Notes: a model not told the origin generated them from the letters alone. DNA of 64,000 nucleotides from Pedobacter rhodius (GCF_027213645.1 NZ_JAPWGL010000002.1:248001-312000); one strand, 5' to 3'. Counted from the first letter of the stretch, positions 1-10,900 are shown. Translations and numbers: made by a program.

Positions 1-80
1 ATGATATCTTTTGTTAAGAAAACGATAACATGATGTGCGGTATGATTTCAAGCTTGATAAGTGATAAAGTATGTTATTAA

Positions 81-107
81 TGCAGGATTTTTATCCTGCA
101 TTTTTTT
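81..107 (+). terminator. Rho-independent terminator of an upstream gene outside the window
   Basis: A perfect 8-bp stem (TGCAGGAT/ATCCTGCA) with a 4-nt T loop is followed by seven T residues. It points rightwards, so it most likely ends a + strand gene lying mostly before the window. One frame from base 1 stays open to a TGA at 31-33 and could be that gene's last codons, but too little is present to identify it. Confidence 0.75.
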
Positions 108-136
108 AAGCTTCACGTTTACTGATTTTGACTCAA

Positions 137-973
137 CTAAGCAGACAGGGCTTCAAATTCTTCGTCTGATAACTGAACAGCCGCGGCTTTTAAATTCTCG
201 TTCAAATGCGCCACAGATTTAGTGCCGGGTATCAATAAAATATTTGAAGAACGTTTTAACAACCAGGCCAATGCAATTTGGGCAATGGTTGCATGATGCT
301 TTTCTGCAACAGCCTTAATTTTACTTTCCAGTTTTGAAGGACCTGATGCAAGCGGATACCATGGAATAAAAGCCAGCTGCTGTTGTGCCGTGTAATCCAA
401 CACACTTTCCCATTGCCGGTTTCCAAGATTATATAAATTTTGCACAGATGCGATTGGTAAAATTTCCTGTATTTTTTTTATCTGCTCAACATTAACTTCT
501 GACAAGCCGACGTAACGAATCTTGCCTTTTTTTACAGCTTCCACCACTGGCTTTAATGTTTCAGCGACGTCAACTTTAGGATCTATACGATGCAATTGCC
601 ACAAACCAATTGTATCAACTTTTAATCTTCGTAAACTACCTTCTATATTTTCACGAATGTTTTCCGGGCTTCCGTTTGGAATCCAGTTATTAGGGCCAGG
701 CCGGTCAAAACCACCTTTTGTCGCAATTAACAAATCGGATTGATAAGGATAAAGCGCATCGGCTATTAATGATTCATTAAATTTTGGTCCGTAAGCTTCA
801 GCTGTATCTATAAAGTTTACGCCGCCTGCAACAGCAGCTTGTAAAACTTTTACTGCATTTGCACCATCTTCTACTGCTCCGAAAACACCCTTTCCGGTTA
901 GTTGCATTGCGCCGTAACCCAGGCGATTGACTTCAAAATCTCCAATTTTTAAGGTTAATGATGTATTCTCCAT
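137..973 (-). CDS. Aldo/keto reductase
   Basis: A 278-residue cytosolic TIM-barrel oxidoreductase of the aldo/keto reductase superfamily, which uses NAD(P)H to reduce aldehydes or ketones. The catalytic tetrad is readable: Asp56 and Tyr61 in IDTAEAYG, Lys86 in IATKGG and His128 in WQLHRID. The C-terminal region carries the cofactor-binding IPGTKS segment followed by the usual NENLKAA helix. Length is typical of the bacterial YdhF/Tas-like branch. It stands alone, with the upstream terminator and the divergent DUF4142 gene as neighbours, so the physiological substrate cannot be inferred. The start is the only ATG that keeps the first beta-strands. Confidence 0.93.
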   Translation of the reverse strand: MENTSLTLKIGDFEVNRLGYGAMQLTGKGVFGAVEDGANAVKVLQAAVAGGVNFIDTAEAYGPKFNESLIADALYPYQSDLLIATKGGFDRPGPNNWIPNGSPENIRENIEGSLRRLKVDTIGLWQLHRIDPKVDVAETLKPVVEAVKKGKIRYVGLSEVNVEQIKKIQEILPIASVQNLYNLGNRQWESVLDYTAQQQLAFIPWYPLASGPSKLESKIKAVAEKHHATIAQIALAWLLKRSSNILLIPGTKSVAHLNENLKAAAVQLSDEEFEALSA

Positions 974-1149
974 TTTACGATTAAATATTTAAGAATAAAC
1001 CGCAGCGCATGCTTATTGTTTACTTCCTTAAGTTTATATGATAAAGTTTTTACACGTCTTCAAAAAAGGATTTGTTTAACGGGTTAGTTTCAATTTTATA
1101 AAACCTTAATTCGAAATAAAATGTTGTTAAAAAATAAAACAACAATAAG

Positions 1150-1737
1150 ATGAAAAAATTATTTTACACAGGCATGCTCGCAACGGCTTTATTAGCGATG
1201 CAGGCATGCAACAGCGGCTCAAAAGACGCGAAAGAAAATGCAGACAGCTTAAATATGAGCAAAGATACCACAACAAATGCAGCAGCTACCGGCGGCATTG
1301 CAGTTGAAGAAACAGATGCTAAATTTGCAACATCTGCTGCTGTAGGTGGTATGGCTGAAGTTTCCTTAGGCAAGCTGGCACTTGAAAAAAGCACGAATGC
1401 ATCTGTTAAAGAATTTGCAACCATGATGGTTAATGATCATGGTAAAGCCAATGAAGAACTGATGAGTATTGCAGCTGCAAAGAACATTACTTTACCAGCC
1501 GCTGTAGATGAAGAACACAAGAAAAAAGCCGATGATTTAAGCAAAAAAACCGGTAAAGATTTTGACAAAGACTATGTGGATGCGATGGTTGATGGTCATA
1601 AAAAAACTTTAAAATTAATGCAGGATGAAGCTAAAGACGGAAAAGATGCAGAATTAAAGGCTTTTGCGGCTAAAACAGCACCTATTGTTCAAGCCCATCT
1701 TGACATGATTAATAAAATTCATGATGGAATGAAATAA
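1150..1737 (+). CDS. DUF4142 family lipoprotein
   Basis: A 195-residue exported protein. The N-terminus is a lipoprotein signal (KK, hydrophobic stretch, lipid-modified Cys20 in AMQAC), followed by a short Ser/Thr/Ala-rich linker. Residues about 58-193 are an all-alpha, ferritin-like DUF4142 domain: the segment AEVSLGKLALEKS, then NDHGKANEEL, and near the C-terminus VQAHLDMINKI. The family is widespread in Bacteroidota and often duplicated; its function is not established. The gene is monocistronic, with a strong hairpin right behind its stop. Confidence 0.88.
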   Translation: MKKLFYTGMLATALLAMQACNSGSKDAKENADSLNMSKDTTTNAAATGGIAVEETDAKFATSAAVGGMAEVSLGKLALEKSTNASVKEFATMMVNDHGKANEELMSIAAAKNITLPAAVDEEHKKKADDLSKKTGKDFDKDYVDAMVDGHKKTLKLMQDEAKDGKDAELKAFAAKTAPIVQAHLDMINKIHDGMK

Positions 1738-1748
1738 GTTTCGTTTAG

Positions 1749-1782
1749 AACTAATTGATTTAATAATAAATCAATTAGTTTT
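1749..1782 (+). terminator. Hairpin terminator after the DUF4142 gene
   Basis: A perfect 14-bp inverted repeat (1749-1762 and 1767-1780, loop ATAA) starts 11 bases after the stop codon. The T tract is short, but the right arm itself ends in TT followed by TTG, so it is probably a functional terminator. Confidence 0.6.
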
Positions 1783-1785
1783 GAA

Positions 1786-1985
1786 TAATGTCGCTTTGAG
1801 CTTGTCGAAACACTAAAAATTCAATTTTTAGAAATCCTTCAACAGGGCTATCAATGACATATCAAAAGAGATTCGTCATGTCGATCCGATAACTATCGGA
1901 GAAGAGCAGCGGAATGGAGAAATCTATTTAAACAGATTTCTCGACTTCGTTGCACTTCGCTCTAAAGACAAAATTTAGAGGCTTT
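1786..1985. repeat. Degenerate intergenic repeat between DUF4142 and ligD
   Basis: The 397-base gap 1738-2134 holds no gene. After the terminator comes a mosaic of short palindromic pieces: a gctttgagcttgtcgaaac-like piece near 1790, CCGAT/ATCGG (1886-1890 and 1895-1899), and a perfect 9-bp inverted repeat GAGAAATCT/AGATTTCTC (1917-1925 and 1934-1942) followed by cgacttcgttgcacttcgctc. From memory, such pieces recur in intergenic regions of Pedobacter-like genomes; copy number cannot be checked here. The rest of the gap to 2134 shows nothing I can name. Confidence 0.5.
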
Positions 1986-2134
1986 TTATCTCCTCCATCC
2001 GCAGGTCTGTGTCTCACCGACCGAAAATAAGAATCTAAAAGCTGTAGCTATGTGTTTCTGGTATAACGTATTGAGAGTTCTTGCCTGCGCGGAAAAGACG
2101 AACTGAAACTAATATAGTATGATACAGTCTAATT

Positions 2135-4843
2135 TTATTTAAAAATACTTTTGGCCTTACCTATCGCTTTCTTCAAATCAATCCCTTTACCCAAAACACC
2201 TTTAAATAGGTCACCCTCAGCTTTCAGCCTGTCTATCATATTAAAAATAGTAAAGTCTTTCATTTTTAAACCAGGTTTTACCTCGTCCCAGTGTAACGGT
2301 GTAGAAACTGTTGCACCTATTTTTGGACGTAATGAATAGGGACCGGCAATGGTTGCCCCGGGTCTGTTTTGTAAAAAATCTAAATACATTTTTCCTTTCC
2401 TTGCCGAAACCATTCGTTCTAATGATGTGTAATCGGGAATTTGCTGATGAACCAGGCTCACGATAATCTTTGCAAACATTTGACTCTGATCATAAGTATA
2501 TTTCGCATTTAACGGGATGTAGATGTGCATGCCTGTTGAACCGGATGTTTTGGGATAGCATGGTACATCAATTGCATCCAGAACTTTTTTAACTTCAAGC
2601 GCGGCTTGTACAACCTGGTCAAAAGTATGTTTATCGGGATCTAAATCTATCACACAATAATCAGGATTATCCGGATGCTGAATCCGGCTAAACCATGGGT
2701 TTATTTCAATACAACCTAAGGATGCCATCCACAATAAACTATCTGTACTGGTACCAACAAGGTATTCTTTTTTTTCACCTTCTCCGTTTTCGTATGGAAA
2801 AGTTTCTGCCCAGTCAGGCGCTTTTCCCTTAACATCTTTCTGATAAAAGCTCGGACCATGTATACCACCTGGAAAGCGATTAAGCGATTGTGGCCGGTCT
2901 TTCAGGTAAGGTAAAATATAATCGGCTACCTGATAGTAATAGTTAAACATATCGCGTTTAGTTACCTTATCTTCAGGCCAATATAGTTTACTCAGGTGTG
3001 TAAACTTTAATTCATGTCCTTTAATTTTCCGGACCTGGGTTTCCTCTTTAGGATTTAGTAGCGTTTTGGGTTCTTTGCCTTTTGGCGGATGAATAGCCGC
3101 TGCATGTTTATCTTCCGTTTTTGATTTTATGCGCGTTTTTTCTACAAGTTTTTCAGTAGCTGTTTCTGTTTCCCGGTTAACGTCTTTCGCTTTTTTATCT
3201 TCACGCATACCCTGAAATGACGGGTGCCTGAATACCCCATCATCAGTTACTTCTGTAAAAGTTACTTCACAAACCAATTCCGGCTTTAACCACGTTGCTT
3301 TCGCTTTAGGCGGATTTGGCCGGAACCTGGACGGTTTATTAACATCAGGAATGGAATCAAATGGACTTTCGCTAATCATTAACGGCTTAAATTGTTCCAT
3401 CATCGTTTTTTGTAGTTTATCAGAGAATCCGGTACCTACTTTACCAACATATTGAAGTTTGCCTTTTTCGTAAACCCCTAATAGCAAAGAGCTGAAAGAT
3501 TTTGAAGTATTTTCATTTTTAGTGAAACCTGCAATAACCACTTCCTGCCTTTTGTGTACTTTTATTTTAAGCCATTCTTTAGAACGACGATCAGGACTAT
3601 ACAGACTGTCAGATTTTTTTGCAATTATGCCTTCCAAGCCCATTCTGCCTGCAGCGTCAAAAAAATCGATTCCACTGGCTTTAAAAACTTTGCTCAACCG
3701 CACCCGGTCATCATCCGTTGGAAGCATGTCCTGTAAAATAGCCTGGCGCTGATTTAGTGGCAGATCCATTAAATTTTTACCATCGTACCAAAGCAAATCG
3801 AAAACGTAAAATACGAGTTCGCCATCCGCCTCACTGCGCCAGTTTTGTAAAGAACCAAAATTAGATATCCCCTTTTCGTTCAGAACCAGAATTTCACCGT
3901 CTAACACCGCGTTAATTTTCCATGTTTTAAGCAAATCAAAAATTGGATAAAATTTATCATTAAAGGATTTCTTGTTCCTTGAAAGTAAATCAACTTTTCC
4001 TTTATTTAAGTAAGCCAGCGTTCGGTAGCCATCCCATTTTACTTCATATTGCCAGTTGGAGTCATCGAAGGGTTCATCCACCAATGTTGTTAACATCGGC
4101 TTGATAGCGTCGGGGATGGCTGTTTTTTTTATTTTTTTTAAGAGGCTTTTTACATCTGTGTTTTGTTTAGGTTCTTCAGGTTTAATTTTCTTTTCGAGCT
4201 TTTCCTGCGGACCTTTTTTTCCGACCTTAATTTCCTGCGCCTGTCCCTCCTTCCAAACTTTATCGGAGGTTTTCTCCATCGTTTCTATTGTTTTTCCAGA
4301 TAATACAGATTTATCTTCTTTCGTAATATCTTTTACGGATGCATATTTGTCTTTATGTTTGATTAACAGCCAGCCATTTTCACCCATGCCATGCGTTTTA
4401 ACCAAAGCAAATTCTCCGTGAAGTTTTTTGCCGTTAAGTTTAATTTTTAATGAACCTTCTTTTAACTGATGCATCAGGTGCTTTTCCTGAGCCTTTTTAC
4501 CGTCAATTTCTTCAATGGGTTCGTATGTTCCTTCGTCCCAAACAATTACGGTTCCGCCGCCATATTCGCCCTTGGGGATAATGCCTTCAAAGTCTTTGTA
4601 ATCGAACGGATGATCTTCAACCATCATGGCCAGTCGTTTTGTTTTAGGATCTGTTGATGGCCCTTTGGGTACCGCCCAGCTTTTTAAAACACCGCGCATT
4701 TCCAATCTGAAATCATAATGCAGCCGGGAAGCATCGTGCTTTTGAATTACAAAATAAAGCTTTTCTTTATCTTCATTTTTTCCGGATTTAGGTTCTTTTG
4801 TTTTCGAGAAATCACGTTTGGAAACATATTTTTCAAGGCTCAT
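2135..4843 (-). CDS. ligD: ATP-dependent DNA ligase D (PE-LIG-POL)
   Basis: A 902-residue multifunctional end-joining enzyme. Residues about 30-180 are the 3'-phosphoesterase domain (HDASRLHYDFRLEM, VPKGPS, EDHPFDYKDFEG). About 245-545 is the ATP-dependent ligase with nucleotidylated Lys269 in the motif KWDGYR, plus DGEILVL and EGIIAKK. About 620-890 is the primase-polymerase domain (SLNRFPGG, YCVIDLDPD, YPKTSGSTGMHIY). The domain order is that of Pseudomonas-type LigD, not the POL-PE-LIG order of mycobacteria. A Lys/Glu-rich linker joins LIG to POL. The usual partner Ku is not encoded anywhere in this window. The gene stands alone between two repeat-rich gaps. Confidence 0.97.
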   Translation of the reverse strand: MSLEKYVSKRDFSKTKEPKSGKNEDKEKLYFVIQKHDASRLHYDFRLEMRGVLKSWAVPKGPSTDPKTKRLAMMVEDHPFDYKDFEGIIPKGEYGGGTVIVWDEGTYEPIEEIDGKKAQEKHLMHQLKEGSLKIKLNGKKLHGEFALVKTHGMGENGWLLIKHKDKYASVKDITKEDKSVLSGKTIETMEKTSDKVWKEGQAQEIKVGKKGPQEKLEKKIKPEEPKQNTDVKSLLKKIKKTAIPDAIKPMLTTLVDEPFDDSNWQYEVKWDGYRTLAYLNKGKVDLLSRNKKSFNDKFYPIFDLLKTWKINAVLDGEILVLNEKGISNFGSLQNWRSEADGELVFYVFDLLWYDGKNLMDLPLNQRQAILQDMLPTDDDRVRLSKVFKASGIDFFDAAGRMGLEGIIAKKSDSLYSPDRRSKEWLKIKVHKRQEVVIAGFTKNENTSKSFSSLLLGVYEKGKLQYVGKVGTGFSDKLQKTMMEQFKPLMISESPFDSIPDVNKPSRFRPNPPKAKATWLKPELVCEVTFTEVTDDGVFRHPSFQGMREDKKAKDVNRETETATEKLVEKTRIKSKTEDKHAAAIHPPKGKEPKTLLNPKEETQVRKIKGHELKFTHLSKLYWPEDKVTKRDMFNYYYQVADYILPYLKDRPQSLNRFPGGIHGPSFYQKDVKGKAPDWAETFPYENGEGEKKEYLVGTSTDSLLWMASLGCIEINPWFSRIQHPDNPDYCVIDLDPDKHTFDQVVQAALEVKKVLDAIDVPCYPKTSGSTGMHIYIPLNAKYTYDQSQMFAKIIVSLVHQQIPDYTSLERMVSARKGKMYLDFLQNRPGATIAGPYSLRPKIGATVSTPLHWDEVKPGLKMKDFTIFNMIDRLKAEGDLFKGVLGKGIDLKKAIGKAKSIFK

Positions 4844-4969
4844 AGCTATTGAATTTTTAATTAGAACATTTTGGATTTATAAAAGGTTTTAAAGATGTAG
4901 CTAGCAGGTTTTCATGATTTTCGCAAATACACGTTTTCCTAAGCGACAGTTCTTGCGCAGGCATGCTCT

Positions 4970-5275
4970 ATAAGTCGTCATGATCACGCAGTCGTTATCA
5001 ACAAGCCGTCATGCCAGGCGGACTTCTTAAAGCATATTAAAATCAATGATTTTGCATGCAGACTAAGCAGACAATTTTTATATACGTCGTAACCGGGCAG
5101 ACACGTCTCGACAAGTCGCCATTCCAGCGCAGGCGGGAATCTTAAAGCATTAACATCATTGATTTGTCCCGCAGATTTCGCTGATTCCGCAGATAAGTTT
5201 TAACCCGTTATACTTATTAAGACATATCTCGATAACTCTTCATGCCCGCACAGGTGGGTATTTTAAATCGTAAAC
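4970..5275. repeat. Three decayed copies of a short palindromic repeat
   Basis: The gap 4844-5306 holds no gene but several similar pieces: cgtcatgccaggcggacttcttaaagc... near 5008, a related gccattccagcgcaggcggg piece near 5119 followed by aatcttaaagcatt, and cttcatgcccgcacaggtgg near 5238. Copies one and two are each followed by aaagcat and then by a similar atcaatgatttgc / atcattgattt piece, which suggests a larger unit. This looks like a REP-type intergenic element in decay, not a CRISPR, because spacing and sequence vary. Confidence 0.5.
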
Positions 5276-5306
5276 TAAATGCAATATCCAACTGATTTTA
5301 TCACAA

Positions 5307-5540
5307 TTAAGCATCCTCTCCATTCCATTCATCATCGTCGGCATGTTTGATTTCATCATGATTTCCGTGAAGCGTCCTGAATTCTTCATGATGATAATTT
5401 CTTTCAGGATTTTCCGGCAACTCGTTGTCCTCAACGAGGGAACTCTTTCTTAAATGCTCAGGTTTTTTAACTTCCGGCAAGTCATCATGAATTACTGACG
5501 GTTTAAGAATTATTTTACCGGGATTCGTATTTTGTTTCAT
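5307..5540 (-). CDS. Small charged hypothetical protein
   Basis: A 77-residue ORF from the ATG at 5540; a longer TTG-started version reaches 5567 but adds only an unconvincing IRIVIM stretch. The product is rich in Glu, Asp, His and Asn, has Pro-rich pieces (PENPERN), no signal peptide and no membrane segment, and ends in an acidic tail (ADDDEWNGEDA). It looks natively disordered. I recognise no family. It lies between the repeat-rich gap and the alpha-galactosidase on the same strand, with no sign of an operon partner. Confidence 0.45.
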   Translation of the reverse strand: MKQNTNPGKIILKPSVIHDDLPEVKKPEHLRKSSLVEDNELPENPERNYHHEEFRTLHGNHDEIKHADDDEWNGEDA

Positions 5541-5599
5541 AATGACTATGCGGATTAAGATTTGCAAAAAACTGAACCGCTAAGCAACGGCTCAATGTA

Positions 5600-7801
5600 T
5601 TAGTATTTCACTTCTTCAATTAACAAAATAACACTGGTCCTGTTTTTATTTAGTTTCTGGTTTAGACCAACATTCATTAAAAAATCTCCTGAATAGCTTG
5701 CAGATTCATTAAAAGTCGATTTTGTACCCGGATAAATATTCATTTCTTTTACTTTATATTTTTTTTCAGGACTTAAACCGGAAAGTTTAACCGGATTTTC
5801 CACGGAAATTATATTATGGTAATTTAAAAGGTAGCTGAATACAACTGCTTTATTCTTTTCAGCATTAACATAGCTTAACGCCGCGTAATCGTTTTCATAC
5901 GGGTTTACTAAACGATATAAATCACCATGCCAGACTAATTCCTTATAAGCATTATAATTTGTTATCGCATCCCTGCAAAATGCAGCATCTTTTATATCCA
6001 ATTTGCTTGCTACAATATCAAAACCCAATTTACCCATTGATGCTACATCTACCCTAAACTTCAGGGCTTGCTTGCCCCAGTCTGTAACATGGTTATCTGT
6101 TGTTATTGCCGGGAAAAAGTTGGAATAATTCCATTGCATAAAAATACGCTCTATCGGGTCTGTATTATCGCTTGGCCAAAACTCGGTGAAATATTTTAAC
6201 ACTTCGTAATCTGCCCGGCCACCACCGCCGCTGCATAACATCATGGGTACTTTAGGGTACTTTGCCCTTATTCTTTCCAAAACACGGTATAAGCCACGTA
6301 CGTAATCTACGTAAAGATGTGTTTGAGGCAATTTTTGTTTATTCAGCCACGCGGAATAAGCATTGAAAATTATGGCATTACAATCCCATTTAATGAAAGC
6401 TAAACCCGGATTTTTTATAAATAGACTATCTACAACCGAATAAACAAAATCCTGTACTTTTGGATTGGTTAAATCCAGCACCAATTGATTCCGCATATAT
6501 TTATCAGGTCTGTCTGTTTGCCTGATTGCCCAATCCGGGTGCTTTTCGAACAAATTACTTTTCGGATTAACCATTTCCGGTTCTATCCAAATGCCGAATT
6601 TAACACCCTCTTTGACTGCAGCTTTAACCAGGTAACCTAAACCATGAGGCAGTTTATTTACAGTTTCCTGCCAGTCGCCCAATCCCGATTTGTCACCGTT
6701 ACGCGGATATTTATTACCAAACCATCCGTCATCAAGTAAAAACATGTCGACACCCAGGTTTTTAGTATCTTTAATTAGCGATGTAAGTTTTTCCTCGTCA
6801 AAATCAAAATACGTCGATTCCCAATTATTCAAAAGCGTTAACCTGTCACCCTTACCATCTAATATTCTGTAATTCCTGGCCCAGGTGTGTAAATGCCTGC
6901 TCGCTTCACCTTTACCATTGGCAGAAAACGTATAAATGAAGGATGGCGTTTTAAAAACTTTTCCTGGTTGCAGAATATATTCCGATTCAAAGGGATTGAT
7001 ACCGGCAATAAGTCTGAGGTTTTTATAGCTATCCACATCGAATTCCATTTTGAAATTACCTGTCCAGGCGATCTGCCCGAGCATAACAGAACCTTCTGTT
7101 TCAGTGGCCGGTTTATCAAATGAAATAATGAAGTTATTGTTTTGGAAGAGCATTGCCCGTGTACCCAGTTTAGTATCTACACTGTAAGTACCACGGCTTA
7201 ATTTAACCTCGTTGGGTTGCATTTCACCGGCCCAATTCCCCTGATAGGTGGTTAAATAGAAATCTTTTTCTGAAAAATACAAATTAGCTGAAGCATATTT
7301 TTGAAGTTTTACCGCTTTGTTTTCCTTATTGCTGATTTCAACCCATTGCTCGGTTACATTTTCTGCTTTCCACGTTTTATAGAATAATGTAACCTCCAGC
7401 TTATAATTCGGGTCTTTTAACAAAATGGTCGTTAATTCAGTATTCTGATCAATTTGCTTGTTTTCATGCATAATGTATTTTAAATCCAAAGAGGTGTTCC
7501 CATCACCATGCACCAATTGAATTGCCGGTTCAACCAGGGTATTCGAACCTGCTGGTGTATATGCATAGTTGTAACCTCCAGGGGTATGACCATCGTTAAA
7601 ATTAAATTGGCCATATGCCAACGCGTAATCTGCTTTATTTTGCATTTTATTACCACTGTAAACCATACGCAAATGGTTTTCATTATCAGTTTGCAAAACA
7701 ATACTGTGTTTTCCGGTTTCAACTGGTATGGTAATTGTTTGGGCTTTGCTTGTTAGAAAACTTAAAATTAATAAGAAGCTGAACAAACTGTTTCTTTTCA
7801 T
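5600..7801 (-). CDS. Exported GH36 alpha-galactosidase
   Basis: A 733-residue glycoside hydrolase of family 36 that would remove alpha-1,6-linked galactose from raffinose-type sugars or galactomannan. The N-terminus has a cleavable signal (about residues 1-20, ending SKA-Q), so it acts in the periplasm or outside. The N-terminal beta-sandwich leads into the catalytic barrel with FLLDDGWFG, nucleophile Asp473 in IKWDCNA, the GGGGRAD segment and the acid/base Asp545 in the SDNTD motif. Length matches bacterial family members. No transporter or SusC/D pair sits beside it, so it is not part of a visible utilisation locus. Confidence 0.95.
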   Translation of the reverse strand: MKRNSLFSFLLILSFLTSKAQTITIPVETGKHSIVLQTDNENHLRMVYSGNKMQNKADYALAYGQFNFNDGHTPGGYNYAYTPAGSNTLVEPAIQLVHGDGNTSLDLKYIMHENKQIDQNTELTTILLKDPNYKLEVTLFYKTWKAENVTEQWVEISNKENKAVKLQKYASANLYFSEKDFYLTTYQGNWAGEMQPNEVKLSRGTYSVDTKLGTRAMLFQNNNFIISFDKPATETEGSVMLGQIAWTGNFKMEFDVDSYKNLRLIAGINPFESEYILQPGKVFKTPSFIYTFSANGKGEASRHLHTWARNYRILDGKGDRLTLLNNWESTYFDFDEEKLTSLIKDTKNLGVDMFLLDDGWFGNKYPRNGDKSGLGDWQETVNKLPHGLGYLVKAAVKEGVKFGIWIEPEMVNPKSNLFEKHPDWAIRQTDRPDKYMRNQLVLDLTNPKVQDFVYSVVDSLFIKNPGLAFIKWDCNAIIFNAYSAWLNKQKLPQTHLYVDYVRGLYRVLERIRAKYPKVPMMLCSGGGGRADYEVLKYFTEFWPSDNTDPIERIFMQWNYSNFFPAITTDNHVTDWGKQALKFRVDVASMGKLGFDIVASKLDIKDAAFCRDAITNYNAYKELVWHGDLYRLVNPYENDYAALSYVNAEKNKAVVFSYLLNYHNIISVENPVKLSGLSPEKKYKVKEMNIYPGTKSTFNESASYSGDFLMNVGLNQKLNKNRTSVILLIEEVKY

Positions 7802-7927
7802 CGGATTGGTATTTGTTTAAAGAGAAGGAAAATATTCGGGTTTAAAAAAATATAATAACAAATTTAAAGCGGTATTATTAGGTTTTATTAATAACACCGG
7901 TGAAAATAATGTATAATCTTCTATAAA

Positions 7928-10900
7928 TCAGACAAAACTTAACATAAGCCACTTTTCCAGAATTTCAATTATTTGTTCCTCTTTAAAAGGCTTGGTTACG
8001 TAATCATCCATACCTGCCGATAAACATAAATCCTTCTCATTTTTTGCATTTCCGGCGGTAGCGGCAATTATAGGAACAGTTGCAGCAGCTTCATTAATCA
8101 GCCTGATGTGTTTGGTCGCTTCATAACCATCCATTTCCGGCATACGAATATCCATAAAGACGATGGAAGGACGTTTATTTTTGAAAAACTGAATACCTTC
8201 CAATCCGTTTCTTGCTTCTGTAATAATGGCATTAGGCATTAAATCATTTAATATTGTTGTAATAAGGAACATATTGAAATCATCATCTTCAACAACCAAA
8301 ATATTTATAACATCATTTACAGTTGGTGTATAAGCGATGTGCTGGTCTGTTAGGCGCTGATCATCTTTAACTTTAAGCCGTGAGAGGGCAGAAAAAACCT
8401 GTTCGGCTTTAAGTGGCTTAACAAGTCTTTGCCTGATGTCAAGTTCATCGCAGGCAGTCTTAATTGAACCATCTTCAGCTGAACTGTGCAGCAGAATTAC
8501 CGGCAGTTCATGATGATTTAAATAATGACTTTCTCTTATTTTTTTGACTGTCTCGATGCCATCAATTCCCGGCATATGAAAATCGATTAGCATAGCATCA
8601 TATTTGCTTCCGGCAGCTAACATTGCCAAAGCTTGATCTCCACAATCGGCTTCGTGGATTTTAATGCCCTGCTGGTTAAGCATTTTATTTATTATTGTTC
8701 TGTTATTCGCATTATCATCAACAACCAGGATATTTTTAAACGCATCGATGTTTTCCCATTCTGTTTTAGCGCCGGCTTCTGATTTCAAACTTAAATCGAA
8801 ATAAAAGGTACTGCCCACATTTTCTTCACTGATGAGTTGTAAGCAACTATCCATCAGATTTAGAAGTTTGTTAGAAATATTTAAACCCAGACCAGTGCCT
8901 CCGTATTTTCTGGTGGTCGAATTGTCGGCCTGTGAAAATGCTTCAAATATTCTCAATTTACTTTTTTGAGGAATACCTATCCCGGTGTCACGAACGCTGA
9001 ACCGGAAATTTGACAATCCGTCTTTAACAGATAATATTTCAACTTCCAGCTCTATTTCTCCCTGCTTCGTAAACTTTACCGCATTACCCAGCAGGTTGAC
9101 AAAAATTTGTTTTAAACGCACAGCATCACCCCATACAAATCTTGGTAAATCAGGCGGAATGTTCAACAGCATTTCTAAGCCTTTACTTTTAATTTGATAA
9201 TCAACTATTTCGGCCGACTGTGCGGCAATTTCGTATACATCAAATTTGTCATAGTCCAACTCCAGTTTTCCGGCTTCTATTTTTGAAAAGTCGAGAATGT
9301 CATTTATAATATTCAGCAGGGAGTTGGCAGATTGATTAACGATAGACAAGTATTGATATTGACTGTAATCTAACTTGGTTTTTAAGATCAGGTCTGTAAA
9401 TCCGATTACACCGTTAAGGGGTGTCCGGATTTCGTGACTCATGTTTGCGAGAAATTCTGACTTCGCGATACTCGCTGCTTCCGCCTGTAATTTGGCTTTT
9501 TTAAGGTTTTCACGGTATAATATGGTTTCAGTTACATCGCGTGTAAATAACATCATTCCGGCTATGGTGTCACTTTTCTCGTACCAGGGGCGCATTTCCC
9601 AGGATGTGTAATGCTCTACTTTGGTATCCGGCTCAATAAAAATGTCTTCTTCTTTTCGCTCGATGGCACCACTTAGCACATTCTGGTGGTATTTTAAACT
9701 TTCTTCACTAAAATTAGGAAACAATTCGTAATGTGACAATCCGACTATTTCCCGGTTACCCATTTTATAATCTTCTATCCATTGGTTACTTACAGCAACA
9801 TATTTCATTTCTTTATCCAGCATGGCTACTGCAGCAGGCACGTGCGCTACAAAAGCCGCCAGCCTTGCCCGTTCTGAAGCCAGGGCCGCTTCAATTTTTC
9901 TGTTTTCGGTAATGTCATTTGCGATACCCAAATAACCGATTACATTATTATCCGCGTCTTTCACTTCGGTAACGACCAGTGAAACGGTTAATCGCTGACC
10001 ATTTTTCTTGATATAAGTCCAGTTTTTCTTCCCCGAGTTGTTTAACTCTGAAACTTCTGTAAAAACCCCAAAACCCTTTGCAACCTTACCTGATTCTGCT
10101 AAAATTTCCTGTTCTCTTTTTTTGATTTCTGAATAATCATGAATAATGAGCAGATTTTGCCTGCCTACCATACTGGAAGCATCATAACCGAGCATTCTTT
10201 CTGCTCCTTTATTGAAAAGCGTAATGGTGCCGGTGGTATCCGTAGCGATTATGCTTATTTCAGAAGCTGAATTCAATACATTATCCAACATTTTTTTTGC
10301 TTCTGCGAGCGCTATAGATGATCTTTTTTGCAAATCAATATCCTGAAAAGTACCAAAAAGCCGCTTACATTCCCCATCTTTAAATTCGGCAGTTCCCATT
10401 GCCCTCACCCATTTTTCATTTCCTTTAGCCGTAATAATTTGTAATTCTAAATCAAAATTTTCACCGTGCTCCAACGCGTTTTTAACTGCTGAACTAATTT
10501 TTTCCCTGCTCTCCCCTTCTTTATAAAAATTTATACCTGATACGAGATCAGGTAGAAAATCGTCGCCAAGTTCGTGGATGGTTTTAGTCATGGTTGTCCA
10601 ATAGAGCTTTTGGATATGCAGTTCAAGGCTCCATCCGCCTACCCGGGCAACTTTACTGGTTTGTTCTAAAATCTCTTTGGTGAAGCGAAGGTCTTTTTCC
10701 AGCATGTGCTGGTTTGTAATATCCAGGGCATTACCAATAATGTAGTCTTCGCCGGCGGGTTCATTGATAAAAACGTTTTTGAACATCCATACCCTGATGT
10801 CACCGCTTTTGTTTAGAATTAACATCTCCCCGCTTGCAACACCTTCACTTTTAATTTTCGACAGGTACATTTTTAACGCTTCCCGTCTGGTAATGGGAAG

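Noticed and set aside
4970..5275. Possible CRISPR array
   Set aside because: The copies differ from each other, spacing is irregular and no cas gene is in the window; they fit decayed palindromic repeats.
2135..5306. Mobile element around ligD
   Set aside because: Repeats are present, but no transposase, integrase or direct-repeat boundary was found.
5240..5434. A 64-codon frame on the minus strand in the repeat-rich gap
   Set aside because: It overlaps the better small ORF at 5307-5540 in another frame and runs into repeat DNA; no coding features.
6893..7123. 76-codon frame antisense to the alpha-galactosidase gene
   Set aside because: Shadow of a well-supported gene with conserved catalytic motifs.
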